Notes: generated from the sequence alone by a model not told the origin. A stretch of DNA of 64,000 nucleotides from Peptostreptococcus porci (GCF_009695815.1 NZ_VUNE01000003.1:124001-188000), one strand, 5' to 3'; positions 8,173 to 17,279 are shown, counted from the stretch's first letter. Program-made: numbers and translations.

Positions 8173-9247
8173 TGTACTCTCCCTCCTTATCCAACTTATC
8201 CGCCATGTCCATCTGTTTATTCGGGAACATATGACTGTAATCCATCAACACCTTTATGCTCTCATGTCCTGTTCGTGCTGCAATGTCAACAGGTGTAAAA
8301 CCCATTTCTATGAGCAGCGATATATGGCTGTGTCTCAGTGCATGAAGCTTGATTTTCTTAACTTTCGACTTTTTAATTCCTCGCTCCATTTCCTTATTGA
8401 AATAGGTTTTGCATTTTGGAAAGATTTGTTCATCTTCCGAAAAATATTCAATCTTCAAGAAATAGTCTTTAAGTTCTCTGATTAAAAAATCCGGAAGCAT
8501 AATTGTTCTTTTGCTTTTCGGTGTTTTCGGATCGGTAATAACTTCTTCTCCGTTAATTCTCTGTGCTGATTTACTGATTCGCATCGCCTTTTTATCAAAG
8601 TCAAAATCAGCTTTTGTTAATGCTCTAAGTTCACCCAACCGAATACCTGTCCAATAAAGAATTTCAAAAGCATAAAATGAAATATCCTTGCCCTTAATAG
8701 CTTCTATAAATTTTAAGTACTCCTCTTTCGTCCAAAACTCCACTTCCTCATCACTTTTTTGCTTTCCTATACGCCCTGTTACCTTGCAAGGATTTTGCCT
8801 TAACCCGTAATACTTAACTGCATGGTTAAACATACAACTTAGCTGTGCGTGAATGGATTTAAGATAGGTCGGCTTATAGGCTTCTCCTTCTGCATTTTCA
8901 ATGTTTAAGAGTACGTTATGCCACTTCTTTACTACAACAGGTTTAATCTCACTCATTTTCATACCGCTGAAAAACGGTAAAATCTTTGTTCTTATCATAT
9001 GTTCTTTTGTCATCCATGTATTAAGTCGAATGGTTCCTATAACATCAGCCTTATAAAGTTCAAAGTAATCTTCAAAGAGCATATTGAGAGAACCCGACAT
9101 CTTTACCGTAAAATTCCTCTCGTAAGTAATTGCTTCTTTCTTGGTTTCAAACCCTCTTTTCAGCTTCTTTCTGCTCTGTCCGTCCCAATCCTTATAATAG
9201 AATGAAGTGAACCATTTTCCGCTTTTTTCGTCCTTATATGCAGGCAT
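8144..9247 (-). CDS. int: Tyrosine recombinase/integrase
   Basis: A 367-residue site-specific recombinase. The N-terminus (KSGKWFTSFYYKDWDG) is an arm-site DNA-binding domain of the Tn916/AP2-like kind, followed by a SAM-like core-binding domain (about residues 55-150) and the catalytic domain. Active-site residues are visible: R203 in TGIRLGEL, H302 and R305 in HALRH, H328 in TGHES and the nucleophile Y337 in DYSHMF. It would integrate and excise the element at guaA. Its ATG overlaps the stop of the upstream excisionase-like gene as TAATG. Confidence 0.96.
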   Translation of the reverse strand: MPAYKDEKSGKWFTSFYYKDWDGQSRKKLKRGFETKKEAITYERNFTVKMSGSLNMLFEDYFELYKADVIGTIRLNTWMTKEHMIRTKILPFFSGMKMSEIKPVVVKKWHNVLLNIENAEGEAYKPTYLKSIHAQLSCMFNHAVKYYGLRQNPCKVTGRIGKQKSDEEVEFWTKEEYLKFIEAIKGKDISFYAFEILYWTGIRLGELRALTKADFDFDKKAMRISKSAQRINGEEVITDPKTPKSKRTIMLPDFLIRELKDYFLKIEYFSEDEQIFPKCKTYFNKEMERGIKKSKVKKIKLHALRHSHISLLIEMGFTPVDIAARTGHESIKVLMDYSHMFPNKQMDMADKLDKEGEYSESTKISKL

Positions 9248-9432
9248 TATTCTCCCTCCTTCGCCTTGTAGATTTGTTCCATAAAATATTTCTTATTGAT
9301 TCTTCCCCTAAGGACAAGAAAGCCGTGTTCAGCAAGCTGCTTATTCATATCTCGGATGATTTTATAAGCTTGCTGCTGCGATATATTTAATAAATCGGCA
9401 ACTTCATTAGAAGTAAGAAATAATTTCTCCAT
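9247..9432 (-). CDS. xis: Excisionase-like helix-turn-helix protein
   Basis: A 61-residue protein, MEKLFLTSNEVADLLNISQQ at its N-terminus, with a MerR/excisionase-type winged helix (LTSNEVADLLNISQQQAYKIIRDMN). It is placed directly before the integrase with a one-base overlap, the usual position of an Xis recombination directionality factor. I chose the ATG at 9432 because AAAGGAGG lies just upstream of it; a longer reading from 9462 would swallow that site. An inverted repeat (9456-9471) lies in its promoter region. Confidence 0.8.
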   Translation of the reverse strand: MEKLFLTSNEVADLLNISQQQAYKIIRDMNKQLAEHGFLVLRGRINKKYFMEQIYKAKEGE

Positions 9433-9455
9433 CGTACTTTCCTCCTTTCTTTTTA

Positions 9456-9475
9456 GAAACATATTTGTTTCTGTT
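9456..9475. promoter_or_regulatory. Inverted repeat/operator candidate in the xis-regulator intergenic region
   Basis: GAAACA-TATT-TGTTTC is a 6-bp-arm inverted repeat between the divergent xis-int genes and the XRE regulator. Related sequence TTTTGTTTCTGT follows near 9496, and GAAACAAAT near 9578. The 18 bases at 9458-9475 are repeated exactly at 11362-11379, against the guaA stop codon. Likely a binding site for the XRE regulator or Xis/Int. Confidence 0.5.
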
Positions 9476-9609
9476 TCTATTTTAGATTATAAGTAGCTTT
9501 TTTGTTTCTGTCAATACTTTTTTCTAAATTTTATTTTTCTATTGTGTTTTTTCTTATTTTCGATTATATTATTAAGAGAAACAAATTTGCTCCTAAGGAG
9601 GTGTTTAAA

Positions 9610-10146
9610 TTGAGTTTGGGTAAATTGATAAAGAAATTCCGTGAACTAAGGAGAATTACTCAAAAGGCATTAGGAGACAGAATCCATTTAGATGATGTAA
9701 GAATAAGACAATACGAACTTGATATTCGTACTCCTAAAGACGATGTCTTGGAAAATATTTCCGCTGCACTGCATGTAAACAAAGAGTATTTGAAAGAACC
9801 TGATTATCCATATACGGAACATGATTTAATGCGATTTTTATTTAAGCTAGATGACAGTATTGAAGTAAATATACGACCTGTTATCCTAAATGATGAAGAT
9901 CCCGAATACACTACCACAGGTATATATTTCGGCAGTGAAGCTATATTAAGAATTCGTAATATGCTTGAACAGTGGCAGGAAATGAAAGAGAAATATGAAA
10001 ATAACGAAATTACTAAAGAAGCCTTACAGGATTGGAAGGCAAACTATCCTAACAGCCTGAAAAAAGATTATGTTCCCTTTGAAGAAAGTAATGTGAAGTT
10101 CTATAGAAAAGGCATAACCGCTAAGATTCCACCGGATATAAAATAA
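9610..10146 (+). CDS. XRE-family (cI-like) transcriptional regulator of the element
   Basis: A 178-residue protein starting MSLGKLIKKFRELRRITQKA, with a lambda-repressor-type helix-turn-helix in residues 1-60 (ITQKALGDRIHLDDVRIRQYE). The remainder is an unassigned helical C-terminal region without an obvious peptidase motif. The start is a TTG with AAGGAGG eight bases upstream; an upstream hydrophobic extension would be out of keeping with the family. It diverges from xis-int, as is common for element repressors. It probably controls excision and transfer. A terminator follows at 10153. Confidence 0.82.
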   Translation: MSLGKLIKKFRELRRITQKALGDRIHLDDVRIRQYELDIRTPKDDVLENISAALHVNKEYLKEPDYPYTEHDLMRFLFKLDDSIEVNIRPVILNDEDPEYTTTGIYFGSEAILRIRNMLEQWQEMKEKYENNEITKEALQDWKANYPNSLKKDYVPFEESNVKFYRKGITAKIPPDIK

Positions 10147-10152
10147 GCATAG

Positions 10153-10202
10153 AAAAAGCACATAGCTGAAAGATTTTTAGATCTTAAAGTTATGTGCTTT
10201 TT
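10153..10202. terminator. Terminator after the XRE regulator
   Basis: AAAAAGCACATA and TATGTGCTTTTT form a 12-bp stem around a 26-base loop, with a T-rich tail. It lies between convergent genes and could serve both. Confidence 0.75.
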
Positions 10203-10281
10203 TATGTTGTTTGATGCTTTAGACAAGCTGGGATTGTCGTTCTGAAATCACATAATTTTTACGATAATTCATTAAAACAGA

Positions 10282-11097
10282 TTATGAAGATATATCTTCT
10301 ATTGCACAGCAAATGATTGAAGCAAGTTGGTTTATAGCATTTTCACTCATATTAACATTAGCATTTATATTAGCGGGATGCGCTATCTTATTTCGCAAAG
10401 CAGTAAATTGCTCTTCTTTCTCATTAGGTTTTGCACCTAGGCGGGTACATAAAGATAGACTCAAATTTATTCCAACCCTAGAACAGTTATCTGAAATATA
10501 TTTTACTACTTGTTTTTGACTTTCTCTTTGGCTAGAATATATTTCCTTTACTAAGCACATCAGATAAGCATACATCGCCATATACTTTTGAACGATATTA
10601 CCTCCCTGAAGTAATAAAAACAAAATATCATACTTATCATTTTTTATAGTGTAATCTGAAATTTTAACATCTTCTATCCATTGTCTCAAAATTTCATTTC
10701 CGTTATCAAACTTAGAACAACAAACTAAGGAATCAGTAATTCGAATATAGTCATTTAATCTAACTTCATTTTCTAATAAATGCAACTCTAAAATACGAAT
10801 AGTGGGTTTAAGCAAAACACTTGAATACTTCAAACTATTTTTTATAAGAGCAATCATAATATTGCCAAGATACAACGAAAGGTAATTAACTATTTCCAAA
10901 ACATTATTTTCTGAAATCTCAAGTGAATCATGCAAATAAAAGATAGCCTTACTGATATCTGACGATACTTGTATTTTGCTTATATACTTATCATTGTTAA
11001 TTATACATTCCGCATCTTTATCAAATACAAAAGAATTCTGACGGTCGTCTTTCTTAACTCCTAAAATTTCAAAAACAACATATTTACTATTTTCCAT
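10282..11097 (-). CDS. Hypothetical protein with a C-terminal HEPN-like RNKIAH motif
   Basis: A 271-residue protein I do not recognise overall. It is mostly alpha-helical and has no signal peptide or membrane segment. Near the C-terminus (about residues 230-242) it reads FTALRNKIAHP, an R-N-x3-H pattern matching the Rx4-6H motif of HEPN domains. These are often RNases in toxin-antitoxin and abortive infection systems. The ATG at 11097 follows GAGGAGG. It sits at the edge of the element next to guaA, a common place for defence cargo. HEPN membership is inferred from this motif alone. Confidence 0.6.
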   Translation of the reverse strand: MENSKYVVFEILGVKKDDRQNSFVFDKDAECIINNDKYISKIQVSSDISKAIFYLHDSLEISENNVLEIVNYLSLYLGNIMIALIKNSLKYSSVLLKPTIRILELHLLENEVRLNDYIRITDSLVCCSKFDNGNEILRQWIEDVKISDYTIKNDKYDILFLLLQGGNIVQKYMAMYAYLMCLVKEIYSSQRESQKQVVKYISDNCSRVGINLSLSLCTRLGAKPNEKEEQFTALRNKIAHPANINANVNMSENAINQLASIICCAIEDISS

Positions 11098-11146
11098 TTT
11101 CCTCCTCACAATTACAAATTCTTATTTATCAACCACTATTTTCACA

Positions 11147-11177
11147 AAAGCCTCCCACCATAACGATGGAAGGCTTT
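11147..11177. terminator. Hairpin between guaA and the hypothetical gene
   Basis: AAAGCCT and AGGCTTT form the outer stem, with CCAT/ATGG inside it. On the minus strand a short T-run follows (GCTTTTG). It could end guaA transcription that passes through the element junction. Confidence 0.55.
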
Positions 11178-11361
11178 CTATAAACTTTTACCTACCTTAT
11201 TGCCCTTCGGTCAATAAGTATCGCTCGTGAAACTCGCTCAATTCAACAACTCCCTTTTGAACCTATTATTTCAACTTTTTAGTATCAAAATAGTATCACT
11301 CAAGAGTTTTTTGTTTTTACAAACCGCAAAAACTCGCTGTTTTCAACGCTTTCATAACAGT

Positions 11362-11391
11362 AACATATTTGTTTCTGTTATTCCCACTCAA
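11362..11391. mobile_element. Candidate attachment site at the end of guaA
   Basis: The guaA stop codon and last codons (TTATTCCCACTCA on the plus strand, 11378-11390) adjoin element sequence AACATATTTGTTTCTGTT. The guaA end is a known att target for tyrosine integrases. The matching repeat at the other end of the element is not in the window, so the crossover bases cannot be fixed. Confidence 0.5.
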
Positions 11392-12913
11392 TCGTACCAG
11401 GTGGTTTACTTGTTATATCATACACAACCCTATTCACGCCTTCGCATTCATTAATAATCCTATTACTAATCCTTTCCAGCACATCATAAGGTATCTTATA
11501 CCAATCTGAAGTCATTCCATCACTAGAAGCCACTGCTCTCAATCCCACAAGATAAGCATATGTTCTTTCATCTCCCATAACGCCTACAGTCTTAACATCT
11601 GGAAGCGTTGCAAATGCCTGCCAAATCTTCTTATACAGACCAGCTTTTCTCAATTCGTCCATATAAACAGCATCAGCCTCTCTCAATATATCACATTTTT
11701 CTTTTGTAACTTCTCCAATTACTCTAATTCCAAGTCCTGGACCTGGGAATGGATGTCTGAAAATAAGATTTTCTTCTATACCTAATTCCAACCCTATTTT
11801 TCTAACTTCATCTTTGAAAAGCTCTCTTAACGGTTCTATTATCTCTTGGAAATCAACATCTTCAGGTAATCCTCCAACATTGTGGTGAGATTTAATAGTC
11901 GCTGAGTCGCCTAAACCACTTTCAACTATATCAGGATAAATTGTTCCTTGTACCAAGAAATCCATTTTTCCTAGTTTATGTGATTCTTCTTCAAACACTC
12001 TGATAAATTCTTCGCCGATAATTTTTCTCTTGGCTTCAGGTTCTGTCACACCTTTTAATTTACCTAGAAATCTATCTTCTGCATTTACTCTTATCAAGTT
12101 CATGCTAAACTTTTCTCTAAATATTCTTTCTACATCGTTTCCTTCATTTTTTCTAAGTAGACCATGATCGACAAATATACATGTAAGGTTGTCACCAATC
12201 GCTCTATGCATCAACACAGCTGCAACAGATGAGTCGACCCCACCACTTAGTGCACAAAGAGCTTTTTTGTCTCCAACGATGCTCTTTATCTCTGCTATTT
12301 TATCATCAATAAACGAGCTTGTAGTCCAATCTCCACTGACCTCACAAATATCATAAAGGAAGTTTTTCAATATTTTATCTCCGTCAATTGAATGTTCAAC
12401 CTCTGGATGGAACTGTACACCATATAATTTCTTTTCTACATTTTGCATCGCTGCAATAGGGCAATTAGAAGTAGTTGCAATTATATCAAATCCTTCTGGT
12501 GCCGATGATATATAATCAGTATGACTCATCCAAACTTGATTAGAATCTACATCTTTAAATATAGGCGATTTTCCATATTCGATAATAGTTTTACCATATT
12601 CACGTGTCTGATTATCACCTTTTTCAACTTTTCCGCCAAGAAGATGTGCCATCAACTGGTCCCCATAGCATATACCTAAAATAGGCACGCCTAACTCAAA
12701 TATTTCGTTTGAAATCTTTGGTGAATCTTCCAAATAAGCGCTATTAGGCCCACCCGTAAAAATTATTCCCTTTGGATTTTTCGCTTTGATTTTTTCTAAA
12801 TCTACAGTATACGGTAGAATTTCACAATATACATTGTTTTCTCTTACTCTTCTTGCAATTAGCTGGTTATACTGACCACCAAAGTCAATAACAAGAACTA
12901 TTTCGTGCTTCAT
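11378..12913 (-). CDS. guaA: GMP synthase (glutamine-hydrolysing)
   Basis: A 511-residue enzyme that converts XMP to GMP with ATP and glutamine in the cytoplasm. The N-terminal class I amidotransferase domain has the nucleophile in GICYGDQLM and the His/Glu pair in QFHPEVEH. The ATP pyrophosphatase domain carries the P-loop SGGVDSS, and the C-terminal dimerisation domain ends in PPGTIEWE. Length is normal for the family. GAGGAG precedes the ATG. I see no purine riboswitch upstream. The gene's 3' end is intact and forms the junction with the mobile element. Confidence 0.98.
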   Translation of the reverse strand: MKHEIVLVIDFGGQYNQLIARRVRENNVYCEILPYTVDLEKIKAKNPKGIIFTGGPNSAYLEDSPKISNEIFELGVPILGICYGDQLMAHLLGGKVEKGDNQTREYGKTIIEYGKSPIFKDVDSNQVWMSHTDYISSAPEGFDIIATTSNCPIAAMQNVEKKLYGVQFHPEVEHSIDGDKILKNFLYDICEVSGDWTTSSFIDDKIAEIKSIVGDKKALCALSGGVDSSVAAVLMHRAIGDNLTCIFVDHGLLRKNEGNDVERIFREKFSMNLIRVNAEDRFLGKLKGVTEPEAKRKIIGEEFIRVFEEESHKLGKMDFLVQGTIYPDIVESGLGDSATIKSHHNVGGLPEDVDFQEIIEPLRELFKDEVRKIGLELGIEENLIFRHPFPGPGLGIRVIGEVTKEKCDILREADAVYMDELRKAGLYKKIWQAFATLPDVKTVGVMGDERTYAYLVGLRAVASSDGMTSDWYKIPYDVLERISNRIINECEGVNRVVYDITSKPPGTIEWE

Positions 12914-13104
12914 ATATATCTCCTCTCAAATTGAAAATTTCATTCATCATTATAATTCGGTAACTAATATTATATCATAAATCATTTATATAATCACGTA
13001 TTTTAATTGCAATATAGTATTATTTGTACGCTTTTTTATACCTATCATTAAAACCCTTTTTCTTTGATTCAAATTTTACAAAATAATTATTTTGTGATTA
13101 ATCA

Positions 13105-13134
13105 TTGACATATCGAGATATCTCGATATATAAT
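13105..13134 (+). promoter_or_regulatory. arsR promoter with palindromic operator in the spacer
   Basis: TTGACA (13105-13110) and TATAAT (13129-13134) are separated by 18 bases that are a perfect palindrome, TATCGAGATATCTCGATA (13111-13128). A protein bound there would block RNA polymerase. This fits autorepression by the ArsR protein encoded immediately downstream. Confidence 0.85.
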
Positions 13135-13141
13135 TTTGAGT

Positions 13142-13447
13142 ATGAAAAATATAGTAGAAATTTTAAAAGCCTTGTCAAATGAGTCTAGATTACAGATTTT
13201 ACTTTGGCTAAAAAATCCAAAAAAATACTTTTCACACTGTACTGATGTTGACATGATTGAAATTGGTGTATGCGTTGGTGAAATACAGAGACTTTTAGGA
13301 TTCACCCAATCCACAACATCTCAGTATCTTTCTATTTTGCAAAAGAGTGACTTAGTTATCGCTACTAGAGTAGGAAAGTGGACATACTACAAAAGAAACG
13401 AAGAAACAATTAAAAAACTTGGAGAATTTATAGGAAAGGAGTTATAG
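13142..13447 (+). CDS. ArsR-family transcriptional regulator
   Basis: A 101-residue winged-helix repressor starting MKNIVEILKALSNESRLQIL. The recognition helix region is GEIQRLLGFTQSTTSQYLSILQ and the wing is VIATRVGKWTYYKRN. Cysteines at about residues 38 and 48 (HCTD and GVCVG) lie before the recognition helix, not as a classical CxC metal site, so the signal is unclear. The ATG lies only 7 bases after the -10 box, and no ribosome binding site fits, so the mRNA looks leaderless. The next gene, an Old Yellow Enzyme homologue 100 bases downstream, is probably co-regulated. Confidence 0.88.
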   Translation: MKNIVEILKALSNESRLQILLWLKNPKKYFSHCTDVDMIEIGVCVGEIQRLLGFTQSTTSQYLSILQKSDLVIATRVGKWTYYKRNEETIKKLGEFIGKEL

Positions 13448-13547
13448 ACAGTAATTTGATTTATTATTAGACAGTAATTTAATTTATTAATTTATTATTA
13501 AACTTAATTTTGATTAATTATTCTTTAAAGAAAGGAATCTATGTATT

Positions 13548-14516
13548 ATGAATTTTTTTGATAACACTACAATAGGAAGAATTTACGTCAAAAACCATTT
13601 CGTAAGATCTGCAACTTACGAGGGTAAGGCTACCATTGATGGCAGGCCAACTGATGATATCACCAAATTATATATTGATTTGACAAAAGGAAATGTTGGA
13701 ACAATCATAACTAGCTATGCTTATATTGCAAATTATGAGCAACCCGCTGAATATCAACTGGGAATATATTGCGACGACATGATTGAAGATTACAAAAAAT
13801 TGACCGACGAAGTCCATAATTCTGGCGGAAAAATTGTCATGCAAATTGTCCATGGTTCGTCTATCAGTCAGGGATATCCAGAAAAAGCGGTAATACTAGG
13901 ACCGTCTGAAATAACACACCCTAGATCGAATTTAACTCCAAGGGAAATGACAAAAGACGATATTGAAAATGTTATTGGCTTATTTGCTTCTGCTGCGGCT
14001 CGTGTAAAAAAAGCTGGTTTTGATGGTGTACAAATTCATTCAGCTCATGGATATTTATTGTCACAGTTTATCTCACCAATTTTCAACCATAGAACTGATG
14101 AATATGGTGGTTCTGTAGAAAACAGGTTTAGAATTTTGGAAGAAGTCTATACTGCTATAAGAGATAAAGTAGGGTACGATTATCCAATTTGGATAAAAAT
14201 TAATTCTACAGATGACGTTGAAAGAGGATTAACTGTGGATGAGTTTTTGTTTATGTGTAAAAAATTATCTGATTTGGGAATTGATGCAATAGAAGTCAGC
14301 GGGAATAAATTCCTAAAATACAAAGAAACTGATGATGCTTACTATAGAGAAGCAGCAGGAAAACTAATATCTTTGGTAGATACTGATGTAATTCTAACAG
14401 GAGGCGTTAGGACTTTGGAGCAAATCGAAAGGCTACACAATAATCACAACATAAAGTTTTTTGGATTCTCCAGACCTCTTTTAAAGGATGTAAATTATAT
14501 AAATAAACTGAAATAA
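13548..14516 (+). CDS. NADH:flavin oxidoreductase (Old Yellow Enzyme family)
   Basis: A 322-residue FMN-dependent TIM-barrel oxidoreductase. Visible family motifs are GKIVMQIVHG, the substrate-binding pair in VQIHSAHGYLLSQFISP, NHRTDEYGGSVENR and the phosphate-binding TGGVRTLEQIE. It lacks the C-terminal 4Fe-4S and second flavin domains of 2,4-dienoyl-CoA reductases, so it is a short stand-alone enzyme. Such proteins reduce activated alkenes or related electrophiles; the substrate is unknown. It follows an ArsR regulator in the same direction, suggesting stress-inducible expression. A short direct repeat (AGACAGTAATTT-like) occupies the gap between them. A strong terminator follows. Confidence 0.92.
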   Translation: MNFFDNTTIGRIYVKNHFVRSATYEGKATIDGRPTDDITKLYIDLTKGNVGTIITSYAYIANYEQPAEYQLGIYCDDMIEDYKKLTDEVHNSGGKIVMQIVHGSSISQGYPEKAVILGPSEITHPRSNLTPREMTKDDIENVIGLFASAAARVKKAGFDGVQIHSAHGYLLSQFISPIFNHRTDEYGGSVENRFRILEEVYTAIRDKVGYDYPIWIKINSTDDVERGLTVDEFLFMCKKLSDLGIDAIEVSGNKFLKYKETDDAYYREAAGKLISLVDTDVILTGGVRTLEQIERLHNNHNIKFFGFSRPLLKDVNYINKLK

Positions 14517-14575
14517 CTCTTATCAATAATAACTATAACCAAAAAAATCATCAAAAATAACTATAAATTGAAAGT

Positions 14576-14607
14576 AAAACAGTGTAGCAAATTTGCTACA
14601 CTGTTTT
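14576..14607. terminator. Bidirectional terminator
   Basis: A perfect 16-bp inverted repeat with arm AAAACAGTGTAGCAAA, followed by a T-run on the plus strand. It ends the arsR-oxidoreductase unit. The remaining bases up to 14771 are AT-rich with no gene. Confidence 0.85.
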
Positions 14608-14771
14608 TGATAAGGAGATTTCTACCTAGGTATGAAAAGTTTTGAAAGTAACAACTAACAAACTTCTCAATTACTAGATTATGTATAATTTAAACAAATC
14701 ATTCCAAAGTTTTAGATTGATTTGAATAATTAACTACTTTATTTCCTATTTTCATTTTTATACTTAAAATC

Positions 14772-15515
14772 TTAAATTAATATCTTTGCGAAGAAATCTT
14801 TTGCTCTTTCGCTCTTTGGATTATTGAATACTTCATCAGGTGAACCATCCTCAACAATTTTTCCTCCATCAACGAAAATAACTCTATCAGCAACTTCCTT
14901 TGCAAATCCCATTTCGTGAGTCACTATCGCCATTGTCATTCCTTCATCTGCAAGCTCTTTTATTACATCGAGAACTTCCTTGACCATTTCTGGATCTAAT
15001 GCTGAAGTGGGTTCATCGAATAGCATCATATCTGGCTCCATTGCCAAAGCTCTTGCAATAGCAATACGCTGCTGTTGTCCACCAGATAACTGATTCGGGA
15101 ATGAATCCTTTTTTTCTATAAGCCCCACTCTTGTAAGCAATTCTTCTGCCTTTTTCTCAGCTTCTGCCTTGCTTATTCCTTTTACTTTCATAGGTGCAAG
15201 AGTGATGTTCTCTATTATAGATTTATTTGGAAATAGATTAAAATTCTGAAAAACCATACCGATATTTTCTCTGATTTTATCTATATTCTTTTTATTTTCC
15301 ATTATACTCTGACCTTCGAACACTATATCTCCAGATGTAGGTTGTTCCAACAAATTCATGCATCTCAAGACAGTGCTTTTTCCTGATCCTGATGGGCCGA
15401 TTATTACAACGATATTACCTTTATCAATTTCTAAATCAATGCCTTTTATTACCTCAAGATTTCCAAATGATTTATGTAAATCCTTTATTTCTAACAAAAC
15501 TTCTTTTTCTTTCAT
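14772..15515 (-). CDS. Polar amino acid ABC transporter, ATP-binding protein
   Basis: A 247-residue GlnQ-type ATPase that powers amino acid import. Walker A is [10 protein letters not shown]-loop VFQNFNLFP, signature LSGGQQQR, Walker [15 protein letters not shown] and switch His in IVTHEMGFA. The ATG at 15515 was chosen because GGGAGG lies nine bases before it; an in-frame TTG earlier overlaps that site. It is the third gene of a binding protein-permease-ATPase operon behind a T-box leader, 14 bases after the permease gene. Confidence 0.95.
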   Translation of the reverse strand: MKEKEVLLEIKDLHKSFGNLEVIKGIDLEIDKGNIVVIIGPSGSGKSTVLRCMNLLEQPTSGDIVFEGQSIMENKKNIDKIRENIGMVFQNFNLFPNKSIIENITLAPMKVKGISKAEAEKKAEELLTRVGLIEKKDSFPNQLSGGQQQRIAIARALAMEPDMMLFDEPTSALDPEMVKEVLDVIKELADEGMTMAIVTHEMGFAKEVADRVIFVDGGKIVEDGSPDEVFNNPKSERAKDFFAKILI

Positions 15516-15529
15516 TTTATACAACCTCC

Positions 15530-16195
15530 CTATTTAGCTGCCATTTTCTTTTCAAGAAGAGCAACCAATCTTGAAAGAACAAATGTAAGTACAAAGTAAA
15601 TCAAAGCGGCTAACAAGTATGGTCCAAATGATTTAAATGTAGTGTTCTTTACAGCTCCAGCAACAAACATTATGTCCATAATACCCACTGTAGAAACAAT
15701 TGCAGTTTCTTTTACAAGTGACACGAATTCGTTCGCTAATGCTGGTAATATGTTTTTGATAGCCTGTGGAACAATAACATATCTCATTGATTGCCAATAG
15801 TTCATACCTAAGGAACGACTTGCTTCCATTTGCCCTTTGTTTACTGACTCTATTCCTGACCTCAGTATCTCTGCTATATATGCACCTGAATTAAGAGTCA
15901 ATGCTATTGCACCGGCTGTAAATTCTGGACCAAGCCCCAAGAAATCTGGATATTTGATATCCAACAAAGTCGGCAAACCAAAGTATATAATTGACAACTG
16001 AACCATCAAAGGTGTATCTCTAATTACCTCTATATAAATATTTGAAATAACCTTGAAAATTTTAAAATTTGAAATCTTTGCTATACAAGCGATTAGTCCT
16101 AGAACAAATCCAAAACATAACGCAACGATCGATAGCAATATCGTAACCTTCGTACCTTTTATAAACAGGTCCGAATAATCTAATAAATAGCCCAT
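15530..16195 (-). CDS. Polar amino acid ABC transporter, permease
   Basis: A 221-residue inner-membrane permease of the HisM/GlnP family with about five membrane segments. The ATPase-contacting EAA loop is visible as [22 protein letters not shown], residues 125-150. It also has the family's [12 protein letters not shown] segment near residue 55. It pairs with the binding lipoprotein encoded upstream and the ATPase downstream; the single permease would act as a homodimer. The 176-base gap to the binding-protein gene holds AT-rich repeats and a hairpin. Confidence 0.95.
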   Translation of the reverse strand: MGYLLDYSDLFIKGTKVTILLSIVALCFGFVLGLIACIAKISNFKIFKVISNIYIEVIRDTPLMVQLSIIYFGLPTLLDIKYPDFLGLGPEFTAGAIALTLNSGAYIAEILRSGIESVNKGQMEASRSLGMNYWQSMRYVIVPQAIKNILPALANEFVSLVKETAIVSTVGIMDIMFVAGAVKNTTFKSFGPYLLAALIYFVLTFVLSRLVALLEKKMAAK

Positions 16196-16215
16196 AATCT
16201 AACTCCTTAAAAAAA

Positions 16216-16373
16216 TCCTTATCTTCTTTTGTTTCTATTTTTATTTGTGTTTTTATTTTATTTCTATGTTTATTTTATTTCTATACTTATTTTTATTTCT
16301 ATGTTTGTTTACATATATTACATTATTAGCATAATTAGTATAATTAGTATAATTAGCTTAAATTAAGCTAATT
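16216..16373. repeat. AT-rich repeats and stem-loop between binding-protein and permease genes
   Basis: Imperfect tandem copies of TTTATTTCTAT occur at about 16231-16310, and ATAATTAGT repeats at about 16330-16350. AATTAGCTT/AAGCTAATT (16351-16373) overlaps the binding-protein stop codon and forms a 9-bp hairpin without a T-tract on the minus strand. Such a hairpin may stabilise the upstream mRNA and let the binding protein be made in excess. Confidence 0.5.
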
Positions 16374-17220
16374 ATTTCTTTTCTTTTGATACTTGGTCAA
16401 CAGCATTAGCTAATATCTTGTCATATTCTCCACTATCTTTTAGAGTCTTAATTTCTTCATTCAATGCAGCTAGTAGCTCTTTATTGTCGCCTTTCTTTAC
16501 TGCTACTGCCATCAACTCTTCATCTCCACCACTAGTTAATGCCAAGTTTTCAACAACCTTTACACCATCATATTTTCCTGCATTTATGCTGGCAACTTTA
16601 TCATTCAATACAACTGCATCTATATTTCCATTCTTCAAGTCCATTACTAGGTCTGGAACTGATGTCAAAGCCTTGTAATCAGTAAGCTTTAATTGGTCCT
16701 TAACATATATTTCCTGAGTAGATCCCTTTTGAACGCCTATCTTCATCTTCTTCAAATCGTCTTCTGATTTAACTTTTCCAGCGTCGCTTTCTTTCACTAT
16801 TACACCATTTTTTCCAGTGAAGTAAATATCTGTGAAATCTACTGATTTCTTACGAGTTTCATCAGGTGTCATACCTGTAATTACTAAATCTACAACATCA
16901 GATTGCAGTGCTGGTAATAGTGAGTCAAAATCCATTGATTTGATTTCAAGCTTTACTCCCAATTTATCAGCAAATTTTTGTGCCAATTCTATATCAGCTC
17001 CAACTATCTTGCTCTTTCCATCTTCTGAAATAATAAATTCAAAAGGAGGATAATCTGGTGAAGTACCAACAATTAGCTTTCCATCCTTCTTAATCTGTTC
17101 AATCTTAGTTGCTCCAGCTGATGAAGCTTTTTCTTCCTTTTTACTTCCACAGCCTGCCATACCTACTGCCAATACAGCTACTAATCCCAATGCCATTAAT
17201 TTCTTTAATCCCTTTTTCAT
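16372..17220 (-). CDS. Amino acid-binding lipoprotein of the ABC transporter
   Basis: A 282-residue extracellular solute-binding protein, family 3. It has a lipoprotein signal peptide ending in a VGMAGC lipobox (Cys near residue 25), then the SBP_bac_3 fold. Typical ligand-contact motifs are TSPDYPPFEFI, LVITGMTPDETRKKSVDFT and GVQKGSTQEIY. It captures a polar amino acid at the membrane surface and delivers it to the permease. The exact amino acid is unknown; the T-box specifier is compatible with a basic residue (Lys or Arg). First gene of the T-box-controlled operon. Confidence 0.95.
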   Translation of the reverse strand: MKKGLKKLMALGLVAVLAVGMAGCGSKKEEKASSAGATKIEQIKKDGKLIVGTSPDYPPFEFIISEDGKSKIVGADIELAQKFADKLGVKLEIKSMDFDSLLPALQSDVVDLVITGMTPDETRKKSVDFTDIYFTGKNGVIVKESDAGKVKSEDDLKKMKIGVQKGSTQEIYVKDQLKLTDYKALTSVPDLVMDLKNGNIDAVVLNDKVASINAGKYDGVKVVENLALTSGGDEELMAVAVKKGDNKELLAALNEEIKTLKDSGEYDKILANAVDQVSKEKK

Positions 17221-17279
17221 CTCTCTAACTCCTTATCAAAATACCTTAAAAATTTTTTAAAAAATAAACCTTAATTTAT

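Larger units (their letters stand above)
1..11379. mobile_element. Integrative mobilizable element (partial) inserted at the 3' end of guaA
   Basis: A tyrosine integrase, an excisionase-like gene, a primase-polymerase, a VirE-type helicase, MobC and a relaxase lie together on the minus strand, with no type IV secretion genes in view. This fits an integrative mobilizable element that borrows a helper's conjugation machinery. The right boundary is inferred at the guaA stop codon, because the 3' end of guaA is a known integration hotspot (for example Tn5801). The left boundary and the matching att repeat are beyond the window. TetR plus two ABC exporter subunits look like cargo. An element with its own transfer genes to the left cannot be excluded. 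Confidence 0.75.

Noticed and set aside
8083-8485. Plus-strand open frames across the integrase and small mobilization genes
   Set aside because: They are antisense to convincing integrase and MobC-like proteins with catalytic motifs and have no ribosome binding sites.
12914-13104. Possible purine riboswitch upstream of guaA
   Set aside because: The region has a TATAAT-like box but no purine aptamer core or terminator that I can see.
16351-16373. Terminator after the binding-protein gene
   Set aside because: The hairpin lacks a T-tract on the minus strand; I list it as a possible mRNA-stabilising stem instead.
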